NCBI GenBank assembly: GCA_963169055.1
Contig: CAUJFU010000440.1
Coordinates: 1 to 14,660 of the forward strand
Source of the DNA: Myxococcota bacterium
GTDB taxonomy: Bacteria; Myxococcota_C; UBA6777
Length of the DNA: 14,660 nucleotides
Reading direction: 5' to 3'
Both the position numbers and the translations under genes were made by a program. Position 1 is the stretch's first letter. Every line of letters begins with the position of its first letter. This document shows positions 7,349 to 13,608 of the stretch, piece after piece. The notes beneath the pieces are model-generated. The model made no database searches. It was not told the origin of the DNA and saw nothing but the letters and a program-made list of their open reading frames with translations.

Positions 7349-7463
7349 CGGACCTTGCGCTTTTCTTGCCCTCTCTTCGATTAGGTGTATTCGTTTGCGG
7401 CAGACAAACCACAAAATGCCGCCACAGTCGGGGATTTGGCAAGGCAAGACACCGCTCGCGTGC

Positions 7464-7515
7464 GCTCCACCTTTCTACACGCGCCTTCGGGATGTGGAGC
7501 ATTGGGTTTCCCAAT
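7464..7515 (+). promoter_or_regulatory. Two adjacent hairpins in the leader of the pyrimidine-nucleoside phosphorylase gene
   Basis: A perfect 7 bp stem GCTCCAC/GTGGAGC (7464-7470 with 7494-7500) is followed directly by a perfect 6 bp stem ATTGGG/CCCAAT with loop TTT (7501-7515). They lie within the predicted mRNA leader, just before the GGAG ribosome binding site near 7531. No run of T follows closely enough for a clear terminator, although TTTTTTTT occurs at 7535-7542. The role is unknown; a post-transcriptional control element is possible. Confidence 0.5.
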
Positions 7516-7543
7516 CAGACCCGTGGCATCTGGAGTTTTTTTC

Positions 7544-8866
7544 ATGACGGTATACGAGTTGATCCGCAAAAAGAGAGACGGACAGCGCCTATCTTCCGAA
7601 GAGATCCGCACCTTTATTCAAGGCTACGCCAACGAGACTATCCCCGACTACCAAGCTGCGGCGATGGCGATGGCGATCTTTTTTCGCGGTTTGTCCGATC
7701 ACGAGCTGATGGCGTGGACACGCGCAATGCTTGAATCAGGCGATGTATTCGACCTTTCCAAAGTGCAGGGCTACAAAGTCGACAAACACTCGACAGGCGG
7801 TGTAGGCGACAAGACCTCTTTGATCCTTGCTCCGATCGTTGCAGCTGCCGGATACTACGTCCCGATGATCAGCGGGCGCGGCCTTGGACACACAGGCGGA
7901 ACCCTCGACAAACTCGAATCCATCCCGGGGTTTTCGACCAACCTCCCCACCGAACGCTTCCAAGAGATCCTCCAAACTTGCGGCTTTGTGATGGCCGGCC
8001 AAACCCGCAACCTCGTCCCTGCGGATCGCAAGCTCTACGCGCTACGCGACGTGACGGCCACCGTCGAATCGATCCCCCTGATCGCTTCGAGCATTATGAG
8101 CAAAAAACTCGCGGAAGATATCAATGGCCTCGTCCTTGACGTCAAGTTTGGCGATGGTGCCTTTATGAAAGATATCGACAAAGCCCGAGAACTCGCACAA
8201 AAGCTCGTATCCATCGGCCTCTACATGAACAAAGAAGTGATCGCCCTGCTCACCGATATGAACCAACCGCTCGGAACCCACATCGGCAATAGCCTCGAAG
8301 TCGTCGAATCCTGCGAAGTCTTGCGCGGTCGCGTTCGCAACGATCTCAGTGACCTCTCCTTTCACCTCGCTGCCGAGATGATCGCGATGGCACGCGGTGA
8401 CAAAGACCTGGCCGATGCGCACAAACGCGTCCACGAACTGATCGCCAACGGCGCTGCCTTCCGCAAGTTCCAAGAGATCGTCGCCGCCCAAGGCGGAGAT
8501 CCCCGTAGTCTCGAAGATTACAGCCGACTGCCCCAAGCGCGGGGCGTCACAGTACTCACCAGCCCAAGCGACGGGTATATCGGCTCGATCTCCTGCGAAA
8601 AAGTCGGAAGACTCGCTGTCCAACTCGGTGCAGGTCGTGAGCGCGTCGAAGATGGCATCGATCCTGCGGTCGGCTTCATTTTCCACAACAAAGTGGGGGC
8701 CAAAGTCCAACGCGGCGACCACCTTGTCACGGTCTATTACAACGACGAAGCCAAGATGGAGACCATCCGCGAAGGGTTGATCGGCAGTTTTACCTTTCAA
8801 GAAGAACCCATCGAACTACCCGAATTGATCCGTGAGCGCGTGATCGGCGAATCCAAGAATCCATAA
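7544..8866 (+). CDS. deoA: Pyrimidine-nucleoside (thymidine) phosphorylase
   Basis: 440 residues from ATG 7544, with GGAG about nine bases upstream. It cleaves thymidine, deoxyuridine or uridine with phosphate to the free base and (deoxy)ribose-1-phosphate in the cytoplasm. The family signature is complete: VDKHSTGGVGDKTSL (79-93), SGRGLGHTGGTLDKLE (110-125), YALRDVTATVESIPLIASSIMSKK with Arg168, Ser183 and Lys187 at the positions known to bind the pyrimidine in E. coli DeoA, and the C-terminal QLGAGRERVEDGIDPAVG. The opening (VYELIRKKRDGQ, then PDYQAAAMAMAIFFRGL) is close in style to Bacillus Pdp, so broad pyrimidine-nucleoside activity is as likely as strict thymidine specificity. It is the first gene of a salvage pair: the purine enzyme follows after 156 bp, with no terminator seen between them. 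Confidence 0.95.
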   Translation: MTVYELIRKKRDGQRLSSEEIRTFIQGYANETIPDYQAAAMAMAIFFRGLSDHELMAWTRAMLESGDVFDLSKVQGYKVDKHSTGGVGDKTSLILAPIVAAAGYYVPMISGRGLGHTGGTLDKLESIPGFSTNLPTERFQEILQTCGFVMAGQTRNLVPADRKLYALRDVTATVESIPLIASSIMSKKLAEDINGLVLDVKFGDGAFMKDIDKARELAQKLVSIGLYMNKEVIALLTDMNQPLGTHIGNSLEVVESCEVLRGRVRNDLSDLSFHLAAEMIAMARGDKDLADAHKRVHELIANGAAFRKFQEIVAAQGGDPRSLEDYSRLPQARGVTVLTSPSDGYIGSISCEKVGRLAVQLGAGRERVEDGIDPAVGFIFHNKVGAKVQRGDHLVTVYYNDEAKMETIREGLIGSFTFQEEPIELPELIRERVIGESKNP

Positions 8867-9006
8867 ACCATCCCCTGCTCTAGGGCCGCATCACCCACAC
8901 GACAGCGAAGCCGTTGTGTGCAACCTATCAACCCGTCGTTCGCAGGCATCGCCTGTCCGTTTGTCATGTCGCGTCTCTTGTTCTCTTCTCGCGAACGACC
9001 CCACCA

Positions 9007-9014
9007 CGGAGGGG
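9007..9014 (+). promoter_or_regulatory. Ribosome binding site deciding the GTG start of the purine nucleoside phosphorylase gene
   Basis: CGGAGGGG ends eight bases before GTG 9023. The longer frame from ATG 8918 has no such site, and its extra residues do not resemble the family. Confidence 0.75.
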
Positions 9015-9022
9015 AACTCACC

Positions 9023-9916
9023 GTGACCGCACCTCTCGACGCTACCGCCTACTTGCACCAAATCGATGCAGCCGTCCGCTCTATCCGACAGATCAGCGAT
9101 CACATCCCTGAGATCGGCGTGGTTCTTGGTAGTGGACTTGGCTATCTTGCCGAAGAAGTCGAGCAAGCCAACACCGTCCTCTACGAACAGATCGAAGGCT
9201 TTCCACTCACCTCCGTCCAAGGACACGCTGGAAAGCTCGTGCTTGGCGAACTTGGCGGGCGCAAAGTCGCCTTCTTTTGCGGGCGCGTCCATCTCTACGA
9301 AGGTTTCGCCCCTCACGAAGTGGTCTTTCCGATCCGCGTCCTGCGAAAACTCGGCGCACATACGCTCTTGCTCACCAACGCATCGGGCGGTATCAACCGC
9401 GATTTTGAAGCGGGTGACCTGATGATGCTCACCGATCACATCAACTACACCTGCCAAAATCCACTCGTCGGCCCCAACCTCCAAGACTTTGGCCCCCGCT
9501 TTCCCGATATGACCCACATCTACAGCCCCAACCTCCAACAAATCGCCCGCCGTGTGGCCCTAGAACACGGCATCTCTCTTCGTGAGGGCGTCTATCTCGC
9601 GACCCTCGGCCCAAGCTACGAAACACCCGCAGAGATCCGCTTTTTCCGCACCATCGGAGCCGATGCCGTCGGAATGTCCACCGTCCTCGAAGCCATCGCT
9701 GCTCGCCACGCACAGATGCAAGTCGCCGCCGTCTCTTGCGTCGCCAATCTCGCCGCCGGCGACCATCACGCCGAACTCACCCACGAAGAAGTCACCCAAG
9801 CCGTCAACGCCAGCCGTGAACCCTTTGCTGCCCTACTCAAGGGCATGATCGCTGCCACTCCCACCCCAACGCCCCTTCCTCCCGCACTTCCGCCCGTTGT
9901 TGGAACTCCCCTCTAA
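9023..9916 (+). CDS. punA: Purine nucleoside phosphorylase, trimeric (PNP-I) type
   Basis: 297 residues from GTG 9023. It converts inosine, guanosine and their deoxy forms plus phosphate to the purine base and (deoxy)ribose-1-phosphate. Motifs of the trimeric, 6-oxopurine-specific class are all present: VVLGSGLG with Ser37, GHAGK (His68), FCGRVHLYEG (Arg88, His90, Tyr92), LLTNASGGIN, GPSYETPAEI with Glu200, VGMSTV (Met218, Ser219), and CVANLAAG with Asn242 followed by LTHEEV (His254). Glu200 and Asn242 correspond to human Glu201 and Asn243, which select 6-oxopurines. The last 20 or so residues form a Pro/Thr-rich tail not typical of the family. Downstream of the pyrimidine enzyme it completes nucleoside salvage; a hairpin terminator follows at 9994. 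Confidence 0.95.
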   Translation: MTAPLDATAYLHQIDAAVRSIRQISDHIPEIGVVLGSGLGYLAEEVEQANTVLYEQIEGFPLTSVQGHAGKLVLGELGGRKVAFFCGRVHLYEGFAPHEVVFPIRVLRKLGAHTLLLTNASGGINRDFEAGDLMMLTDHINYTCQNPLVGPNLQDFGPRFPDMTHIYSPNLQQIARRVALEHGISLREGVYLATLGPSYETPAEIRFFRTIGADAVGMSTVLEAIAARHAQMQVAAVSCVANLAAGDHHAELTHEEVTQAVNASREPFAALLKGMIAATPTPTPLPPALPPVVGTPL

Positions 9917-9952
9917 CCCCGCTCCCTCTTCAAACTCCGCTCTAACTCCGCT

Positions 9953-10042
9953 CTAACTCTGTGTCCTCAAGCTCCGCCGTGATCGTTGGAAACGCCCAAC
10001 CGTTGGGCTTCTTTCTAACTCCGTGTCCTCAAGCTCCGTCGT
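9953..10042. repeat. 28-bp direct repeat flanking the terminator
   Basis: Copies at 9953-9980 and 10015-10042, identical at 26 of 28 positions, share GTGTCCTCAAGCTCCG. The right copy contains the stop codon and final residues of the CvpA-family gene; the left copy is a non-coding echo. Immediately left, an 11 bp unit AACTCCGCTCT is also tandemly repeated (around 9933-9954). Confidence 0.85.
9994..10016 (+). terminator. Rho-independent terminator of the nucleoside phosphorylase genes
   Basis: Perfect 6 bp stem GCCCAA/TTGGGC with loop CCG (9994-10008), followed by TTCTTTCT. It lies 78 bases after the purine enzyme's stop, between convergent genes. The opposite strand has no good T-tract, so it should act mainly on the plus strand. 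Confidence 0.7.
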
Positions 10043-10880
10043 TTTGCTTTTTGGGCGCACCTTTCTCTTTGTGCTGATCGTATGGCGCGGGGGCCAGTCG
10101 TGCAAAGGTCGCCAACGCCTGTACGACTTCTGGATCACGAACAGCCTCTTGGTACGGCGACAACCACAACAGCAACGTCGAATCACGACGACCTTGTCGG
10201 CGTTGGTTGGCTTTGGTCAGCAGCGTTGTATCTTGGCGGAGACGTTGGATCTTGGGGGCGTCATACAGCGCTTTTAACTCGGGATGCTGGCGCATTACCC
10301 GCACGCGCACGTTGGCGTTCGCTCGCAGATATTGAAGCGAACGCAGTCCTTTCGCGGTGTCTTCCATCGCACGCAACACAGGTTCGTGTTCTTTAAGCAG
10401 CTTCATCGTGATGGATGCGGGCTGGATCATCGCTGTTCCACGACCGTCCTTGTACAAAAAGACCGGAATCAAGGCCACCAACAGCGAAACCACCCCCAAA
10501 AACAAGATCAAACCACGCACCGCCCCCAACAACAACCCACCGATCTTCGGCATCACCCCGCCCCGCACCACAGGGTTACCTTCGTCATCCACTTCGATCC
10601 GCACACCCGCCTCCGCTTCACGCGGCATCCGCTTGATCAAAAACAACAACCCCACATACAACACAAACCACAAGATCGCTGTCGCCAAAAACTGCCCACC
10701 CAACGGGCCGATCTTCGCCATCCCTCCCACCGTCGGCCCCAACGGCCCCGCTAACAAACGCGCCCCAATATAGGCCAACACCAGCGCCACCAAGCTCATC
10801 ACCTCATACACCGCTCGGCGTTTCCATCCCAAGACCGCCGCCATCGTCACCCAAAGACACGTCAACACATCCGCAAGCAT
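10029..10880 (-). CDS. CvpA family membrane protein
   Basis: 283 residues from ATG 10880, with AGGAGGG upstream. Four hydrophobic segments fit the CvpA (colicin V production) topology: about 1-19, 26-46, 64-82 and 113-142 (GGLLLGAVRGLILFLGVVSLLVALIPVF). The GAVRGLILF text in the last segment is typical of the family. A short acidic loop (IEVDDEGNP, 95-103) sits between segments 3 and 4. The C-terminal 140 residues are a charged soluble extension (KLLKEHEPVLRAMEDTAKGL, then a basic stretch) longer than in the short classical CvpA, and I cannot name a domain in it. CvpA-type proteins are inner-membrane proteins of poorly defined role. The next upstream gene is the CPBP protease, with a 203 bp spacer that holds repeat copy C. 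Confidence 0.82.
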   Translation of the reverse strand: MLADVLTCLWVTMAAVLGWKRRAVYEVMSLVALVLAYIGARLLAGPLGPTVGGMAKIGPLGGQFLATAILWFVLYVGLLFLIKRMPREAEAGVRIEVDDEGNPVVRGGVMPKIGGLLLGAVRGLILFLGVVSLLVALIPVFLYKDGRGTAMIQPASITMKLLKEHEPVLRAMEDTAKGLRSLQYLRANANVRVRVMRQHPELKALYDAPKIQRLRQDTTLLTKANQRRQGRRDSTLLLWLSPYQEAVRDPEVVQALATFARLAPAPYDQHKEKGAPKKQNDGA

Positions 10881-10908
10881 CGTTCCCTCCTGTTTTTTTT
10901 TCTTTCCT

Positions 10909-11063
10909 TGTACGAATCACGCAGTCCGAACGTTTTTGTGGGGCTCCACCCCACACCCCGCCATAGACTGTCGCCCCTTGACCCCGAGAGGGGCGAAAAG
11001 ATCACTGCTTTTCAGACCCACGACACTCTCGCTTGGAAGGGCGCGAACACGGGTTTCTTTCCT
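10909..11063 (-). repeat. Dispersed intergenic repeat, copy C
   Basis: Reverse-complement copy of the element at 1550-1882. On the minus strand it reads CCCGTGTTCGCG, CAAGCGAGAGTGTCGT, CTCGGGGTCAAGGGGCGACA and then GGGGTGGAGCCCCAC. A hairpin with 6 bp stem GTGGGG/CCCCAC lies at 10938-10954. It fills the spacer between the CPBP protease stop and the CvpA start. Confidence 0.75.
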
Positions 11064-11083
11064 GTGCGGAACGCCTCGCTTTT

Positions 11084-12079
11084 TCAGGCTTTTCCCAGAT
11101 ACACCGCAAGCAAGGCGATCCAATTGTTCACGCTATGCAAAAAGATCGGTAGCCACAAGGAGCGGCTTTGCGCGTATGCACGCGCCAACAAATAGCCCAA
11201 AAATCCCAACGGCAAGATCGTTCCCACTTCCAAATGTACCAAGCCAAAGATCAACCCACTCCCCAACGCTGCGCGTTGCATCCCCCACATCGGCTCAAGC
11301 GCATGAAACAAAACTCCCCGATACAACAACTCCTCTGCGATCGGCGCTCCCACCACCACCATCACGATCGCCAAAAAATGCAGATAGATCGGATTGCTTG
11401 CATGAAACAGCCCTGCCACCGCTTGTTTGGGGGATGCTATCCCCAACTGGCCCAAAACAAAGACATACACCCACGAAAACAACATCATCGACGGAAAAAA
11501 GATCAACACCCACCACAACGTCATCCGCAAGGTCGGCCACCCCCAAAACATCTCCTCCCACGTCAACCCTCGGATATTTCGCCCGATCTGGACATACAAC
11601 CACGCGATCACGATCTGCCCACCCAACGACAACAACACCAAGCCTGTATAACCCAACACGCTGCTCGGCTTCGCCTGCGGAAAAAACGCCGTCCACAGCG
11701 CATACAAGATCAACTGCACAAGAAAGTTGATCACAAAGATCAGCACAAAGTCCGTCCACCAAAAGCGCCCTTGCCGCAACCAAGACGGCGGTGTCATCGA
11801 CCAAACAAAACCGCCCCAACCTCCGCGACGTTGCGCACGTTCCAACAACGCTTGGCGTTCCAACAAGCGTTGGGCATCTTCGGTGACATCGGCATTTACG
11901 GTGACATCGACATTTTCGGTGGCATCGGCATCTTCGGTGGCATCGGTATCTTCGGTGGCATCGGCATGTGCTTGCGTTCGCAAAAGCATCTGTTCGGAGA
12001 GATCCTGTGGGGCGGTATGTGCGCCGTTAGGCCGATGGGAAGGCTCGCTTCCCTGATCTTTTGGTTCTTTTGGTTCCAC
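11084..12079 (-). CDS. CPBP family intramembrane glutamic endopeptidase (CAAX/Abi type) with N-terminal hexapeptide repeats
   Basis: 331 residues from GTG 12079, chosen because GGAGAG (12086-12091) lies six bases upstream. The frame is open up to TTG 12262, overlapping the next gene, but no ribosome binding site supports that longer start. The N-terminal 95 residues are hydrophilic and contain hexapeptide repeats (DATEDTDATEDADATE...), then LLERQALLERAQRR. Several membrane segments follow. The protease motifs are complete: EELLYRG with Glu249, Glu250 and Arg254; FGLVH with His282; HSVNN with His315 and Asn319. The family comprises membrane-embedded glutamate proteases used for CAAX-like processing, regulated proteolysis or bacteriocin self-immunity. 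The substrate is not evident here, and no bacteriocin gene is near. Confidence 0.88.
   Translation of the reverse strand: MEPKEPKDQGSEPSHRPNGAHTAPQDLSEQMLLRTQAHADATEDTDATEDADATENVDVTVNADVTEDAQRLLERQALLERAQRRGGWGGFVWSMTPPSWLRQGRFWWTDFVLIFVINFLVQLILYALWTAFFPQAKPSSVLGYTGLVLLSLGGQIVIAWLYVQIGRNIRGLTWEEMFWGWPTLRMTLWWVLIFFPSMMLFSWVYVFVLGQLGIASPKQAVAGLFHASNPIYLHFLAIVMVVVGAPIAEELLYRGVLFHALEPMWGMQRAALGSGLIFGLVHLEVGTILPLGFLGYLLARAYAQSRSLWLPIFLHSVNNWIALLAVYLGKA
11839..11874. repeat. 18-bp tandem repeat (two units) in the CPBP gene
   Basis: CGTTCCAACAACGCTTGG is followed by CGTTCCAACAAGCGTTGG. In frame on the minus strand it encodes the repeated LLER/QALLERA text. Confidence 0.85.
11879..11968. repeat. 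Five-unit 18-bp in-frame repeat encoding acidic hexapeptides in the CPBP gene
   Basis: Five units of 18 bp, core TTCGGTGGCATCGGCAT, read on the minus strand as HADATE, DTDATE, DADATE, NVDVTV and NADVTE. This is a low-complexity acidic spacer before the first membrane segment and is likely to vary in copy number between strains. Confidence 0.93.
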
Positions 12080-12085
12080 AACATC

Positions 12086-12091
12086 CTCTCC
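12086..12091 (-). promoter_or_regulatory. Ribosome binding site deciding the GTG start of the CPBP gene
   Basis: GGAGAG on the minus strand, six bases before GTG 12079. Upstream in-frame TTG and GTG codons lack a comparable site. Confidence 0.5.
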
Positions 12092-12228
12092 ATGATCCGA
12101 CGCATCATTCCCGATGCGATGGGCAAAGATCACCTCTCGCACTTGGCCTAGAGTAGCCTGCACTCTTGCGCGTTGCAGTTTTACCCCAAAGCCGACCGTA
12201 GCGCAAAGAAGATCTTTTGCCTTGACGG

Positions 12229-13515
12229 CTACTCTTCGCGGGGATAACTGCGCTCTAGCCAAGAAAGCGCGGACGACTCATCACAGATTTCCCCCGTCAG
12301 TTGGGCGTCTTCGAGGGCCAAAAGGATCTCTTTAAAACGTGGACCTGAGCGATACCCCAACCGCTTGAGCGCGTTGCCATCGAGAAGACGAGGCGGCGAA
12401 AGAGCTTGCTCATCCCACAACGAAAGCTGATCTTGTGCCAAAACGATGGGCGCTTCAGGAAACCCCTCAGCCTTCACCAAGATCCGCGCAAGCTCAAGGA
12501 TCTTCTGCATCAACGGGCGTCTCAAAAAGCGCTTTTGCTCTGCGATGCCCATCTCTCCGAGACTCGGGAGCAGGCGAACTCCCGCCAAAAGATCCAGTGT
12601 TTCGCGGATCTCTGGGTTAGAAAAACGCAGATGGCGCAGCCCTTGCTCAGCACGTTCCAACGGCTCGTGTGACAGCAGCGTCGCCAAAGCCATCGAGATA
12701 TCCCGATACGCCGAGTCTTCGAAGGATTGAAAACGCAACAATCGCAGCGGATCAGGCGATGTATTCGGCAAGATGTGTACGAACAACCCTGTCTCTTCAA
12801 GCAAGCGCACAGCCAAGCAAGGATATAAGCCCGTTAACATCCTCGTGAGTTCTTGTTGGATGCGCTCAACGCTCACCTCGACGATCCGATGCGCCATCGA
12901 TCGGATCGCCTCAAAGGTCGCTTGCTCCATCGTAAAATTCAAACGCCCCACAAAACGGATCGCTCGCAACATCCGCAGCCGATCTTCAGAAAATCGTGCG
13001 TACGGATCGCCGATCGTGCGCAAGCACTTTCGCTCCAAATCCTCGATCCCACCGACATAATCCAACACCTCTTCTGCGATCGGGTCGTACAGCAAACCGT
13101 TGATCGTAAAGTCCCGCCGCTTCACATCTTCACGAACATCCACACCATCAAACGTCACTTCCGTAGGACGGCGCCCATCTTCGTAACGCCCTTCTGCTCG
13201 AAAGGTTGTCACTTCAAACGTCAGCCCATCACGCACCACCATGATCGTGCCGAATTCTCGGCCAACGTCCGCCGTATGATAATGTGGCTTGCGAAACCAA
13301 GCCTCGGTCTCTTCGGGTTTTGCGCTGGTCGCGACATCGTAATCTTTGGGCGGCTCTCCCAACAACATATCGCGAATCGATCCCCCCACAAGATAGGCCG
13401 CAAATCCCGCCCTTCGTAAGATCGAGACGATCTGTGCTGCCTCTTCAAACAACGCACCTTTCGGCGCACCCAACCACCGACGTATCGGCTCTCCAAACAA
13501 CGCACTCTCTACCAT
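12229..13515 (-). CDS. CCA tRNA nucleotidyltransferase / poly(A) polymerase family protein
   Basis: 428 residues from ATG 13515, with GGGAGGAG seven bases upstream. Class II nucleotidyltransferase head: YLVGGSIRDMLLG (41-53), KDYDVAT with metal-binding Asp58 and Asp60, RRDFTING (133-140), and the nucleotide-selecting EDRLRMLRAIRF (178-189), followed by the helical neck and body. It adds CCA (CTP, CTP, ATP) to tRNA 3' ends, or A tails to RNA if it is a PcnB-type polymerase; the two cannot be split safely by eye. The length is near that of bacterial CCA-adding enzymes, and the basic C-terminal extension typical of PcnB is absent, which favours CCA addition. No HD phosphohydrolase motif is seen. 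The upstream neighbour is the broken kinase-FGE gene; the downstream neighbour is the CPBP protease. Confidence 0.9.
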   Translation of the reverse strand: MVESALFGEPIRRWLGAPKGALFEEAAQIVSILRRAGFAAYLVGGSIRDMLLGEPPKDYDVATSAKPEETEAWFRKPHYHTADVGREFGTIMVVRDGLTFEVTTFRAEGRYEDGRRPTEVTFDGVDVREDVKRRDFTINGLLYDPIAEEVLDYVGGIEDLERKCLRTIGDPYARFSEDRLRMLRAIRFVGRLNFTMEQATFEAIRSMAHRIVEVSVERIQQELTRMLTGLYPCLAVRLLEETGLFVHILPNTSPDPLRLLRFQSFEDSAYRDISMALATLLSHEPLERAEQGLRHLRFSNPEIRETLDLLAGVRLLPSLGEMGIAEQKRFLRRPLMQKILELARILVKAEGFPEAPIVLAQDQLSLWDEQALSPPRLLDGNALKRLGYRSGPRFKEILLALEDAQLTGEICDESSALSWLERSYPREE

Positions 13516-13570
13516 CCAAACACTCCTCCCGTGCAAAAAACCACGACACAAATTCACCCCCGATTGTTCA

Positions 13571-13608
13571 GGCCGCAAACTGTAAAACGGTAAAACGGAA
13601 AACCGCAA
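13571..13608 (-). repeat. Short T-rich tandem repeat after the FGE fragment stop codon
   Basis: On the minus strand, directly after the stop codon, CCGTTTTAC occurs twice in a row, preceded by CGGTTTTC and followed by AGTTTGCGG. It does not form a clear hairpin. Its position just 3' of a variable-region-like sequence is noted because such flanks matter in retroelement target sites. Confidence 0.55.

Noticed and set aside
7197-7514. Longer N-terminus for the MBL-fold protein
   Set aside because: It would cover both promoters and bury the signal peptide; the extra residues are Cys/Arg-rich and unlike the family.
8042-9541. Minus-strand open frames opposite the two nucleoside phosphorylases
   Set aside because: Shadows of highly conserved enzymes on the plus strand.
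11839-11968. CRISPR-like array of short repeats
   Set aside because: Units of 18 bp run directly together without spacers and stay in frame within a coding gene.
11168-12151. Gln/His-rich plus-strand open frame opposite the CPBP protease
   Set aside because: Composition is typical of the reverse complement of membrane-protein coding DNA.
12080-12262. Longer N-terminus for the CPBP protease, overlapping the nucleotidyltransferase gene
   Set aside because: The frame is open but no ribosome binding site precedes the TTG or upstream GTG codons; GTG 12079 has one. Not fully excluded.
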